This document shows, piece after piece, positions 17,955 through 26,370 of a stretch of DNA of 64,000 bases. Source of the stretch: Nemorincola caseinilytica (lineage in GTDB: Bacteria; Bacteroidota; Bacteroidia; Chitinophagales; Chitinophagaceae); assembly GCF_039540515.1 (NCBI RefSeq), contig NZ_BAABFA010000015.1, forward strand, positions 62,001 to 126,000, in the 5' to 3' direction. Numbering within the stretch: position 1 is the stretch's first letter; each line of letters opens with the position of its first letter. The notes beneath the pieces are model-generated. The model saw nothing but the letters and a program-made list of their open reading frames with translations, had not been told where the DNA came from and did no database searches. The position numbers and the translations under genes were made by a program.

Positions 17955-18361
17955 AGGGTGTGTTTATAGATGTTCCATATCCAGTTGGCGGTCACAAGGG
18001 CCACCAACGGCAGCGCTACCCAGCGCCTGCACACAAATGCCTCTGCCTGTATGTAGCGATCGTAGAATGTGCTTTTCTTCTTTACCACATCATACAGCAG
18101 CCATACCGGCAGTATTATGAGGCCTGCGGCCAGTATGAAGCCCACCGGGTTGTCGTAGAGCGCTCCCTGCCAGTTCAGCGAAAATACCTTTATAACGGCA
18201 TGTGTGCTGCCGCATGCCGGGCATGGCAGCCCTGTTGCGGCCCTGAAGGGACATACTATCACAGAGCCCATAGCATGTGGTGCGGCCACATTGGCCACTA
18301 CCCATGCTATACCGGCTACAGAGGCCAGCAGCAGAAAGATGTATGAACGTTCCCTGTTCAT
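17951..18361 (-). CDS. DUF2752 membrane protein
   Basis: A 136-residue membrane protein with the family signature CPFRAATGLPCPACGSTHA (the cysteine motif CP-x6-GLPCP-x-CG). Helices are at about residues 8-27, 75-95 and 114-132. Family members are small inner-membrane proteins of unknown biochemical role. The ATGA overlap with the downstream DUF4870 gene shows co-translation. Confidence 0.82.
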   Translation of the reverse strand: MNRERSYIFLLLASVAGIAWVVANVAAPHAMGSVIVCPFRAATGLPCPACGSTHAVIKVFSLNWQGALYDNPVGFILAAGLIILPVWLLYDVVKKKSTFYDRYIQAEAFVCRRWVALPLVALVTANWIWNIYKHTL

Positions 18362-18370
18362 AAGCGGTCA

Positions 18371-18709
18371 TTACATCATTACCCGCTGCACCTTCTGAAA
18401 GTTCAGCTCGCGTGTGCGGCCCTGTATCAGGAACCAGTCCACTATCGTCCATATACCGAAACCGCCACAGGTAAGCAACTTGCCTATACCCATGCCGGTA
18501 TCGCCTATCATGAACCTGTCTATGCCCAGGCTGCCGCACAGAATGGATATGATGAGTATAGTAGTGGGGTCTTTAAGACCCATGGATTGCAATACTATAT
18601 ACCTTGAATCATCCATACGGGCCAGCGATTCGCTGATATGCGGTATAAGGTGGCTTTCAAAATACTTTGCATTGGTCACCAGGTACATGTCTATTTTCTG
18701 CTGTTCCAT
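18371..18709 (-). CDS. TM2-domain protein
   Basis: A 112-residue protein. The C-terminal half is a TM2 domain: two helices with the linker SLGIDRFMIGDTGMGIGK and the G-x-x-x-WTIVDWFLI end. The N-terminal 45 residues are hydrophilic. It is first in the likely operon TM2-DUF2752-DUF4870-M48, 9 bases upstream of DUF2752. TM2 proteins are of unknown function; a role in envelope stress is only a guess from the linked protease. Confidence 0.8.
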   Translation of the reverse strand: MEQQKIDMYLVTNAKYFESHLIPHISESLARMDDSRYIVLQSMGLKDPTTILIISILCGSLGIDRFMIGDTGMGIGKLLTCGGFGIWTIVDWFLIQGRTRELNFQKVQRVMM

Positions 18710-18821
18710 TATGTCGGTTTTTGTGGTATGGAGTTCGGGCTTGTTAAGCCATCGTTGATCATGCTAATATACGGTAGTATCTTATACGTTGCGCTTTTTT
18801 TTACATACCTGTGCAATGAGA

Positions 18822-18846
18822 AAGGCCACCTGCAATGGGTGGCCTT
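18822..18846. terminator. Hairpin downstream of the proline/tyrosine-rich protein gene
   Basis: A 9-bp perfect stem (18822-18830 with 18838-18846) and 7-base loop, 26 bases past the stop at 18872. It lacks an immediate T run on the minus strand, so termination is likely but not certain. Confidence 0.5.
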
Positions 18847-18871
18847 ACGGAAAGTATCTTTCTGTTAATGC

Positions 18872-19144
18872 TTACCAGCGCCTGTAGTATGCGCGGTGCC
18901 TGTGAGGGCGGTGGCAAGATGCATAATACCTGGGGCGTGCGGCCCAGCGCCTGCCATAGTATACTACACGCGGCGGTGGTGGGCAGTAGGCAGGGGCATA
19001 GTAGCCGGGCGGTGGGGGCGGGGGCGGACAGTAATTGCGGGTACGGTAGCCATACCGGCTGCCGCATTGTGCGGCGGCATCTCCGGCGGGTGCCATTGCA
19101 AGAAATAGGGCTATCAGCGCCATCACAACGATCTTCATGTTCAT
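18872..19144 (-). CDS. Small secreted proline/tyrosine/arginine-rich protein
   Basis: About 90 residues from the ATG at 19144 (an ATG at 19138 is equally possible; the frame opens further at 19168). A signal peptide ends near AGDAAAQC. The mature part is low-complexity: a run of seven prolines, then repeated YY, PP and RR pairs, ending AYYRRW. Such short P/Y/R-rich exported proteins are common in this phylum and have no assigned function. A histidine-rich patch near the end (SCHRPHRHRAYY) could bind metal. Confidence 0.6.
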   Translation of the reverse strand: MNMKIVVMALIALFLAMAPAGDAAAQCGSRYGYRTRNYCPPPPPPPGYYAPAYCPPPPRVVYYGRRWAARPRYYASCHRPHRHRAYYRRW

Positions 19145-19300
19145 AGTAATTTTGTTTTGGTACTGCATGGTTCGACAGCCGCAGACCGCTATGGTTTAGA
19201 TCGGCGGCAAAAAAATATTTTATCCACCTTTTGGCCGGTCGTTTTGGGCGCCGTTCAAATATGCCTTATCTTGACCCGGTATATACCCAATGTATATTGT

Positions 19301-21238
19301 ATGAAGGTTTCGTTGCCGCTGCAAAGGATATTCCTCGTAGCTCTCATCTGCATAGTGACATTCGTTTGTTTCCGCTACACATTGGGCAACCAGTTCACCA
19401 ATTGGGACGACGACTACTATGTGTCCAACAATAAGTACATCACCGCATTCACGCCCGAAAATCTAAAGGTGATCTTCACCGAGGATATCACCCGCAACAA
19501 CTATCACCCGTTGTGCATCCTTTCGCTGGCGGTCAATTACCATTTCGCGGGGCTGGAGCCGTGGTCCTACTATTTTACCAATGTGCTTATACATATGGCC
19601 AATGTAGTGCTGGTCTTCCTGCTGTTCGTAGCGCTGTGCAGGCGCCTGCAACTGAGCGAGGGCGCGGCTACGTTCATGGCTTCCTTCGGAGCATTGTGGT
19701 TCGGCATACATCCTATGCATGTAGAGTCGGTAGCATGGATAGCAGAGCGCAAAGATGTGATGTATGCCTTCTTTTATGTGGCGGGCGTGTTCACCTACCT
19801 GCGCTATACCGACGGCGCAGGTAAAAAGTGGTATTGGGGCACGTTCGCGCTCTTTGTGGCCTCCTGCCTTTCCAAGCCTATGGCGGTGGTTTTCCCCATG
19901 TCCTTGTTGTGCATGGATGTACTGCTACAGCGAAAGGATATGAAAAAGCTGCTGGTAGAGAAGGTGGTCTTCTTCCTGTTCTCGCTCATCATAGGCGGGG
20001 CGGCATTCTACACACAGCACCGTACTGGCGCGGTGGCCTCGTTCAGTACGCTGTCGGTGGGTGAGCGCATCATGTATGCCGGCTATGGCTTCATCATGTA
20101 CATTGCCAAGTTGTTCTACCCGGCACATCTGTCCACCTTTTATCCCTACCCATACCGCTATATAAGTGGTTCACTTCCGTTCATCTATTATGCTGCGCCC
20201 TTTGTAGCATTGGGTATGGCGCTGCTACCTGGCTGGCTGCTGTACAGGCGCAAAAGCCCATGGTTCAGGATATATGTTTTCGGTATGGGCTTTTTTATTG
20301 CCAATGTCATTTTTGTACTGCAGTTCATATCGGTAGGCGCGGCCATAATGGCCGACAGGTATTCTTATGTGGCCTATATAGGTCTGCTGTTCCTGGTGGC
20401 CTATGCTTTGCAAAAGCTCATCGAGTATAGGCCTTCGTTGCGGGGGGCTGTGGTAGGCATATCGCTCGTTGCATCGTCGGCGCTGGCATATGCCTGTGCA
20501 GAGCGCACCAAGGTATGGCACAACTCGCGCACCCTGCTTACCGATGCTATAGAGAAATATCCCTACCGGGCATTGCTGTCCTACAAATGGCGGGGGCACT
20601 ATTACCTCAGTATAGGCGAGCTGGATAGCGCCATGATGGATTACGAGCTACTGCGCTCTATAAATATGGCCGATGCCAAGGTGCTGAACAATATAGAGCG
20701 TATAAAGGCACTAAAGGCCATACAGGGTGGTGTACCTATGCTACCCGAAAATGTGAGCGATACAGCCTACAGGCCCTATATGGATAGCGTGGTCATGTGC
20801 ATGGCTGCGGGCGATACCCTGGGCGCACTGCGCAAATATGTATCGGCCCTGCGCATGAACCCGCAGATGGCCGAGAAGACACTGGCCGAAAGCAGCAACG
20901 AACTGGTACAGAGCCAGCACTACCAGCAGGCCATATGGCAGTACAACCTGCTAATGAAGATAACCAATACCAACCCGTTCTATTATTTTCTGCGGGGCTG
21001 TGCGCTGTTCGGTGCGGGTAGAATAAAGGCAGCGGTGCAGGATTGGGAGTTCGCTGCAAAGATGAACTCGAAAGATGTGCAACGGTCGGCCTCGTACAAC
21101 CTAAGCGTAGCCTATGATACATTGGGTGAGCCGGAGAAGGCCTACTACCACATGAACCGTGCGCTGGAGCTGGGCTACAAACCATCGCCCGACTATGTAG
21201 AGAAACTACGAAAGAAAAGCGACGGGCGCACCCGATAA
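19301..21238 (+). CDS. Tmtc-like GT-C membrane protein with C-terminal TPR repeats
   Basis: About 645 residues from the ATG at 19301 (MKVSLPLQRIFLVALIC); a frame open from 19157 carries no plausible N-terminus. The first lumenal loop contains NWDDDYYVSNN, the acidic motif expected of GT-C glycosyltransferases that use lipid-linked sugars. Roughly ten membrane helices follow up to about residue 420. The C-terminal 220 residues carry TPR-like helices (e.g. YYFLRGCALFGAGRIKAAVQ). This order matches the Tmtc/DUF1736 type, protein O-mannosyltransferases in animals. In bacteria the acceptor is unknown; O-glycosylation of exported proteins is an inference. The next gene begins 12 bases later. Confidence 0.75.
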   Translation: MKVSLPLQRIFLVALICIVTFVCFRYTLGNQFTNWDDDYYVSNNKYITAFTPENLKVIFTEDITRNNYHPLCILSLAVNYHFAGLEPWSYYFTNVLIHMANVVLVFLLFVALCRRLQLSEGAATFMASFGALWFGIHPMHVESVAWIAERKDVMYAFFYVAGVFTYLRYTDGAGKKWYWGTFALFVASCLSKPMAVVFPMSLLCMDVLLQRKDMKKLLVEKVVFFLFSLIIGGAAFYTQHRTGAVASFSTLSVGERIMYAGYGFIMYIAKLFYPAHLSTFYPYPYRYISGSLPFIYYAAPFVALGMALLPGWLLYRRKSPWFRIYVFGMGFFIANVIFVLQFISVGAAIMADRYSYVAYIGLLFLVAYALQKLIEYRPSLRGAVVGISLVASSALAYACAERTKVWHNSRTLLTDAIEKYPYRALLSYKWRGHYYLSIGELDSAMMDYELLRSINMADAKVLNNIERIKALKAIQGGVPMLPENVSDTAYRPYMDSVVMCMAAGDTLGALRKYVSALRMNPQMAEKTLAESSNELVQSQHYQQAIWQYNLLMKITNTNPFYYFLRGCALFGAGRIKAAVQDWEFAAKMNSKDVQRSASYNLSVAYDTLGEPEKAYYHMNRALELGYKPSPDYVEKLRKKSDGRTR

Positions 21239-21250
21239 ATACCAAACACT

Positions 21251-22351
21251 ATGGAACCACTGAAGAACATGTACGATACGGCCGCCCTGCAGGGCATAGC
21301 CGATATAGCCGCTGCAAGCGTACAACCCTTCGACAGGCAGGTATTCCTGCAAGGTGTCTTTGCGCAGGGCTGGGAAGAGCTGGAACTGAAACAGCGTATG
21401 CGCCGTATAGCCACGGTGCTCAATAGCATGCTCAGTGGCAATTATAAGAACGATATAGAACAGGTATTGAAGTTCACCAATGCCGTTATCAAGGCTCAAC
21501 CTGCCAATACGTTCATCTACATGTTCATCCCCGATATGGTGGAGCAGTACGGACAGGCACACCCGGCCATATCGCTGCAGGCTATGGAGCGCATCACACA
21601 GCTTATCAGTTGCGAGTTCGCCATCAGGCCATACCTCATCAGCGATCTGCAGGGTACATTGCAGCAAATGCTGGCGTGGGCCGAGCATCCACATGCATCG
21701 GTACGCAGACTGGCCAGCGAGGGCTGCAGGCCGCGCCTGCCATGGGGAATGGCCCTGCCCGCGCTGAAGAAGGACCCATCGCCCATATTGCCCATACTGG
21801 AACGGCTGAAGGATGATCCCTCGGAATTCGTACGCAGAAGTGTGGCCAATAACCTGAACGATATAACAAAGGATAACCCGCAGGTAGCACTGGATATAGC
21901 CCGTCGCTGGATGGGCCATAGCACCCATACCGACAAGATAGTGAAGCATGGCTGCCGCACGCTACTGAAGCGTGGCGATACTGCTGCCCTCGGCCTCTTC
22001 GGCCTGGCCCACGAGCCTGAGTGCAGTGTTACCGGCCTGCAGTTGCTAAAGAAAAGGATCAGCATAGGCGATCACCTGCATTTCTCGTTCTCATTAGTGA
22101 ATGAGGGCACTGCTACAGTACCCCTCAGGGTAGAATATGCCATCACCTATGCCAAGGCCAACAATAAGCAGGGCAGAAAGGTCTTCAAGATAACAGAGAA
22201 TACCTATGTGCCGGGAGCTGTGGTATCATTCAGCCGCAAGCAGTCCTTTGCCGATATGACCACCCGGAAACACTATGCGGGAAAGCACACCATAGAGATA
22301 TTGGTGAACGGGAAACGCAAGGCCAGCGCCGAGCTTGTAGTAATGGGATGA
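21251..22351 (+). CDS. AlkC-type DNA alkylation repair protein with C-terminal Ig-like domain
   Basis: A 366-residue protein. The first 270 residues are HEAT-like helical repeats with the family phrase RRLASEGCRPRLPWGMAL and HTDKIVKHGCRTLLKRGD, matching AlkC/AlkD glycosylases that remove 3-methyladenine-type lesions without base flipping. The last 95 residues form a beta-sandwich (HFSFSLVNEGTATVPLRVEY to HTIEILVNGKRKASAEL), as in AlkC proteins described with an Ig-like domain that helps to bracket damaged DNA. It is probably co-transcribed with the Tmtc-like gene; no functional link is evident. Confidence 0.82.
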   Translation: MEPLKNMYDTAALQGIADIAAASVQPFDRQVFLQGVFAQGWEELELKQRMRRIATVLNSMLSGNYKNDIEQVLKFTNAVIKAQPANTFIYMFIPDMVEQYGQAHPAISLQAMERITQLISCEFAIRPYLISDLQGTLQQMLAWAEHPHASVRRLASEGCRPRLPWGMALPALKKDPSPILPILERLKDDPSEFVRRSVANNLNDITKDNPQVALDIARRWMGHSTHTDKIVKHGCRTLLKRGDTAALGLFGLAHEPECSVTGLQLLKKRISIGDHLHFSFSLVNEGTATVPLRVEYAITYAKANNKQGRKVFKITENTYVPGAVVSFSRKQSFADMTTRKHYAGKHTIEILVNGKRKASAELVVMG

Positions 22352-22362
22352 CGGCAGGCCGT

Positions 22363-23787
22363 TTATTTGCCCCTGCCCTGGAAAAGCACCATCATGGTGT
22401 ACATCATTATCTTCACATCAAGCGCCAGGGAGCAGTTCTCTATGTACAGCAGGTCGTACTTCATGCGCTCTATCATCTCGCCCACGTTCTCGGCATAGCC
22501 GAACTGCACCATGCCCCAAGATGTGAGGCCGGGCTTTACTTTGTGCAGGTACTTGTATTGCGGGTGCGTTTCGCCTATGATGTCTATATAGTGCCTGCGC
22601 TCGGGGCGTGGCCCTACCAGCGACATATCGCCCTTCAGTATGTTCAGGAACTGGGGCAGCTCGTCCACACGCCATTTGCGCATGAAGCGGCCCCATGGTG
22701 TTATGCGCGGATCGTGCTTGCTCGATAATGCAGGACCTGCCTTCTCGGCCTCTACATACATAGACCTGAACTTGTAGATGTAGAATGGCCTGCCGAAGAG
22801 CCCTATACGCTCCTGCTTGTAAATGATACCGCCCTTTGATGACAGTTTCACCATTATGGCTGTGAAGATGAGGAAGGGCGACAGTATGATGAGCGCGAAC
22901 GCAGACATGATGATGTCTATGAAGCGTTTCCATACCCGCTGCCAGTCGGGCATCAGGTCGGGGTGAATGTGTATCAGAACGGCATCGTACACATTGCTCG
23001 TCTTTACCGATCCCGATAGTATGTCGTAATAGTCTGGCAGTACCTTTACCACCACCGGCCTGTACGAGAGGCGGGTAAGGATGTTCTCCAGCAGATGGTG
23101 CTCCGATGAGTCCACTGCCACTATCACTTCCTCTATCTGGTGCTTGTCTATTATATCCTCCAGCTCAGATATGTGGCCCAGTTGCTGCAGGTATTTGCTC
23201 ATACCATTGCTCGATTCCTTGTTCGAGTATATGAAGCCTGCAAAGATGTTGCCCAGTACTTTGGGGTTATCCAGCACCTGTTTGTATATATTTATGGCCT
23301 GCTGGTTGCCCCCTATTATCAGTGTTCGGAACCCTACCTTGCCTTTTACAAGGTTGCGCTTTACCCGGTACAGTATCCACATCCTGAAGGTGAGCGCGAA
23401 CGTGGTATGTATGAGCAGGTAGCGGCTTATCGTATTCATGAAGTAATAGTAGTCGCCCGTATCGTTGCCGAAAACGATGACAGATACCACTATGCAGCCT
23501 AGTATAGAGGATATGAGCGTACGGTTCACCTCGTTCAGCCTCGATTTCCTGTACAGGTCGAAGTAGGTGCCGGATAGCAGGTAGGCCAGCAGCCAGCCCA
23601 TAGGTATCACCACCAGCACATTCAGCAGATCGCGTGTGTGCAGCATCTTCAGGGTGTCGGTGTAGCTTGCCCCTGTGAGGAAGTGTTGCCTGTACATCCA
23701 GAAACACAGCCATGCCAGCGCTGCCGCTGCATAGTCCAGCGCAGCCAGTTGCCTGATGGCGTTCCGTTTCATTTTGTCTAGGCGCAT
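22363..23787 (-). CDS. Polyprenyl phosphoglycosyltransferase (WcaJ-like), exopolysaccharide initiation
   Basis: A 474-residue inner-membrane enzyme (an ATG at 23772 would remove five residues). It has four N-terminal helices, a CoA_binding_3-type domain (LIIGGNQQAINIYKQVLD, about 150-165), a reentrant helix (RFIDIIMSAFALIILSPFLI), and the full catalytic domain: KFRSMYVEAE, RKWRVDELPQFLNILKGD, MSLVGPRPERR and the closing KYDLLYIENCSLALDVKIM. It would transfer a sugar-1-phosphate to undecaprenyl phosphate to start an exopolysaccharide or O-antigen unit. It follows the lipoprotein gene after 4 bases and ends the operon. It contrasts with the gene at 4233, which has lost the corresponding core. 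Confidence 0.9.
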   Translation of the reverse strand: MRLDKMKRNAIRQLAALDYAAAALAWLCFWMYRQHFLTGASYTDTLKMLHTRDLLNVLVVIPMGWLLAYLLSGTYFDLYRKSRLNEVNRTLISSILGCIVVSVIVFGNDTGDYYYFMNTISRYLLIHTTFALTFRMWILYRVKRNLVKGKVGFRTLIIGGNQQAINIYKQVLDNPKVLGNIFAGFIYSNKESSNGMSKYLQQLGHISELEDIIDKHQIEEVIVAVDSSEHHLLENILTRLSYRPVVVKVLPDYYDILSGSVKTSNVYDAVLIHIHPDLMPDWQRVWKRFIDIIMSAFALIILSPFLIFTAIMVKLSSKGGIIYKQERIGLFGRPFYIYKFRSMYVEAEKAGPALSSKHDPRITPWGRFMRKWRVDELPQFLNILKGDMSLVGPRPERRHYIDIIGETHPQYKYLHKVKPGLTSWGMVQFGYAENVGEMIERMKYDLLYIENCSLALDVKIMMYTMMVLFQGRGK

Positions 23788-23791
23788 GCTG

Positions 23792-24643
23792 TTAGAAGGT
23801 CACAAGTTTTATGTTGTCTATCAGCAGCCTGCCGCTCGTTCGCCCGTCCAGCGCGGCTTTTATGTACATGTTATAGCTGTCGGCCGGGTACTGGCTCACA
23901 AAGCCGGTCACGTTCAGGTAGAATTTATGCCAGCCGTCGCTGGGGTATATACCTGCCATGTAGGCGATGCCCGATGTGTAGGTAGTGCCCAGCTTGGCCT
24001 GCAGGCCAATGGCAAAGGGTGTGCTGGACCTGTAATCGAACTCTATGAATGCAGCCCCGGTGCGAATGGGAAATGCATGTATGGTGCTGTCTATAGAGCT
24101 GTCGGAGAACGTATTGAGGAATACTGCGCCGCTGGCGGTCCCCTCCAGTTTCAGCGAATCGGCTGTAACGGCCACCAGGCTGGTAGTACCACCCCATTTG
24201 GCGAATTTGGTGATACCTGCCTCGAAATCGGATATCACGGTCACCTTTACCGAATCGTAATAGCTGGTGCTGGGGGTGAGATATACTATTTTACCCGGTT
24301 GTTCGTTAAGGGTAGATATAGCCATTTTGTAGAAGGGGTAGGTGAGGGGGCGGTCGTTGCGGCCGTTCACCAGTATGCCGGGCGCCAGTTCCAGCTTGCC
24401 CGTAGGGCCGGTGGTGATCACCGGTATGGTGCATGGCAGGTCGAAGCTGCCTACCGACCGCCCGTCATAGTATACGGTCACATTGTTTATGTCATGCAGC
24501 TTTCCTCCATCCAGTACGAAGGAGTCTATATGTATGTATGTGGGTATCTTCTCCTGCGGGTTTATGATGTTACAACCCCAAGAGGCAGATATGACAAATG
24601 CAATAAGTAATATATATACAGATCTACGGTAGAACTCGAACAT
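23792..24643 (-). CDS. Lipoprotein of unknown function in the polysaccharide operon
   Basis: A 283-residue protein with a lipobox at SASWGC (cysteine about position 24). The first 100 residues of the mature part look like a short beta-sandwich (IDSFVLDGGKLHDINNVTVYY); the second half resembles carbohydrate-binding jelly-rolls (FIEFDYRSSTPFAIGLQAK ... LLIDNIKLVTF). It lies between the Gfo/Idh oxidoreductase and the phosphoglycosyltransferase with 4- to 35-base gaps, so it is likely part of the same surface-glycan pathway. Function unknown. Confidence 0.75.
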   Translation of the reverse strand: MFEFYRRSVYILLIAFVISASWGCNIINPQEKIPTYIHIDSFVLDGGKLHDINNVTVYYDGRSVGSFDLPCTIPVITTGPTGKLELAPGILVNGRNDRPLTYPFYKMAISTLNEQPGKIVYLTPSTSYYDSVKVTVISDFEAGITKFAKWGGTTSLVAVTADSLKLEGTASGAVFLNTFSDSSIDSTIHAFPIRTGAAFIEFDYRSSTPFAIGLQAKLGTTYTSGIAYMAGIYPSDGWHKFYLNVTGFVSQYPADSYNMYIKAALDGRTSGRLLIDNIKLVTF

Positions 24644-24678
24644 GGCAACTCATTCAAAGAGTATAACGTAATATTTTG

Positions 24679-25668
24679 TTAAACATTGTGTAGCTGGTTG
24701 TGCAAACTCATTTTTTTCAGCACCTGGTGGGCTACATCCATGGCCTGGTAGCCATCGTATACCGATACGCGCACAGGCCTGTCCTGCAATACAGCCGTTG
24801 TGAACTCGGAAAGTTCGGCATGTATGGCATTGAGGGGGGATATTTGGGGGGATTCTATGGAGAGTATCTTTTTTTCGCCATTCCCGAGGTCTATAGGCAG
24901 GTCCGTCAGCGATGAGGCATCTTCTTCGCCCTCTTTCAGCCTTATGATCTCGGTCTTTTTCTCCAGCAGGTCTATGCCTATGTATGCATCGCGCTGAAAG
25001 AGGCGCATCTTGCGCATCTTCTTCAGCGATATCCTGCTCGATGTGAGGTTGGCCACGCAGCCGTTGTCGAATTCGATACGGGCATTGGCTATATCGGCGG
25101 TCTCGCTCAGTACGGCCACGCCGCTGGCAGATATGCGCCTTACCGGTGAGCGTACCAAACACAATATAATGTCTATATCGTGTATCATGAGGTCCAGTAT
25201 CACCGATACATCTGTACCACGGGGGTTGAACTGGGCCAGCCTGTGCGCCTCTATGAACATGGGATGTACCGTTTGGTCACCCAGCGCCAGGAACGCGGGA
25301 TTGTACCGCTCTACATGGCCCACCTGGCACTTCACATTTGCCTCTTTTACAAGGTCTACCAGCTCACGGCCTTCCTCCAGTGTGTTGGCCAGTGGTTTTT
25401 CTATGAATACATGCTTGCCACCCAGCAGGCATTTCTTCGCTATCTCGTAGTGGGTGGTGGTGGTAGATATCACGTCAAGCGCGTCGCTGTCGGCTATCAG
25501 CTTGTCGGCATCGGTATACCTTTTTATACCGAAGCGGGCCTCTGTGGCAGCGGCCTGTGCGTCATCCGGATCGTAGAATCCCGTTATTTGCGCTTGTTCT
25601 ATCTTTTGCCACTGTTCTATGTGTATCTTACCCAGGTGGCCGGCTCCGAATATCCCAGTTCTTAACAT
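24679..25668 (-). CDS. Gfo/Idh/MocA-family oxidoreductase
   Basis: About 329 residues from the ATG at 25668 (MLRTGIFGAGHLGKIHIEQW), where the Rossmann fold begins; the open frame reaches 25773. The NAD(P) site is GAGHLGKIH; EKPLANTLEEG (E-K-P motif) and VGHVERYNPAF follow as in sugar-processing members. It would oxidise or epimerise a nucleotide sugar or cyclitol. It is the first gene of the operon with the lipoprotein and the WcaJ-like transferase, suggesting that it makes a sugar for the same polymer. Confidence 0.85.
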   Translation of the reverse strand: MLRTGIFGAGHLGKIHIEQWQKIEQAQITGFYDPDDAQAAATEARFGIKRYTDADKLIADSDALDVISTTTTHYEIAKKCLLGGKHVFIEKPLANTLEEGRELVDLVKEANVKCQVGHVERYNPAFLALGDQTVHPMFIEAHRLAQFNPRGTDVSVILDLMIHDIDIILCLVRSPVRRISASGVAVLSETADIANARIEFDNGCVANLTSSRISLKKMRKMRLFQRDAYIGIDLLEKKTEIIRLKEGEEDASSLTDLPIDLGNGEKKILSIESPQISPLNAIHAELSEFTTAVLQDRPVRVSVYDGYQAMDVAHQVLKKMSLHNQLHNV

Positions 25669-25773
25669 TTTTTCTATCGGGAGAGGTGACTGTATCTTCG
25701 CTTTTCTGAAAAGCTGCCGCGCAAGATAATAATAATAGTGTTCAGTTGTTCCCTTCATAACAATGTGCCCCAT

Positions 25774-26114
25774 TTCACTACCATTTCAGTGCATAGAATG
25801 CATATATTTCGATGCATAGGCAGGGTTGCATTATATATATTTACACCGTGTTTATCTTCTAATATATTTTATAATAGGCAGATCCGGATGGTGCGGGGTT
25901 TTTTCGGATAGAAAAAGGGTGATATTCCCGTTCCGGAGCATTGTACAGATCTGTATTTTGCACCCTGATAGTAGCGTAATTAACCGATAGCAATATTTTT
26001 TGGCCAACGGAAGAATATATGATGGCCGATCGTTCAAAGAAATATTTTACAATTAAGAATAAATGACAATATTTGTCATTGTAACTTACAGGCATGGCTT
26101 TTTTTCGAATGATT
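25774..26114. other. AT-rich intergenic region with no supported gene
   Basis: An AT-rich stretch between the divergent Gfo/Idh gene and the gld region. Short minus-strand frames of 61 and 78 codons exist (25852-26095) but lack coding character or any recognisable similarity. No repeat or RNA gene was recognised. Confidence 0.4.
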
Positions 26115-26144
26115 TTTGCTTTTTCAATAACTTGGTTATCTTTA
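26115..26144 (+). promoter_or_regulatory. Promoter for a candidate small RNA upstream of gldK
   Basis: TTTG at 26115-26118, an 18-base spacer, then TATCTTTA at 26137-26144, one base off TAnnTTTG. This is one of the better -33/-7 pairs in the window, yet it lies 226 bases before the gldK ATG and upstream of a terminator-like hairpin. Confidence 0.5.
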
Positions 26145-26149
26145 CGCTG

Positions 26150-26217
26150 GCTAAAAGTGTGTAGTGTGTGCTCTGCTTGGACAAGTAGGCTTAAATGGTC
26201 GTCCTACCAGGCTTTTT
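26150..26217 (+). ncRNA. Candidate small RNA or transcriptional attenuator
   Basis: Downstream of the promoter at 26115-26144 runs about 70 bases without a start codon in a useful frame. It ends in a hairpin made of an outer stem (26175-26180 with 26207-26212) and inner stem (26186-26189 with 26203-26206), followed by five T residues (26213-26217). It could be a free small RNA, or the attenuated leader of the gldKLMN transcript. No known RNA family is recognised, and the start at 26150 is approximate. Confidence 0.35.
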
Positions 26218-26279
26218 CGTGAGGGAATTTTGTTGTCAATTATTTAGCATAGAGATATGCTGAGTGTATGATTATAGTA

Positions 26280-26287
26280 TATATTTG
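26280..26287 (+). promoter_or_regulatory. Candidate -7 element of the gldKLMN operon
   Basis: TATATTTG followed by CA, matching the extended -7 element TAnnTTTGCA seen before other housekeeping genes in this window. No -33 TTTG is at the right distance. It implies a leader of about 80 bases before the gldK ATG at 26371. Confidence 0.4.
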
Positions 26288-26370
26288 CACAGCGATCCAC
26301 TGTACAGATAGTGTGTAGTTTTTGCTGTTTTGGACCGAAGCATATTTTTAAATTAATAAAAGTTATACGT

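Noticed and set aside
48..19166. Short shared string TTGGTACTGCAT at 49-60 and 19157-19168
   Set aside because: Too short to be a meaningful repeat, and the surroundings differ; probably chance.
25852..26095. Minus-strand frames of 61 and 78 codons upstream of gldK
   Set aside because: AT-rich, overlapping frames with no signal peptide, domain or matching promoter; most likely chance.
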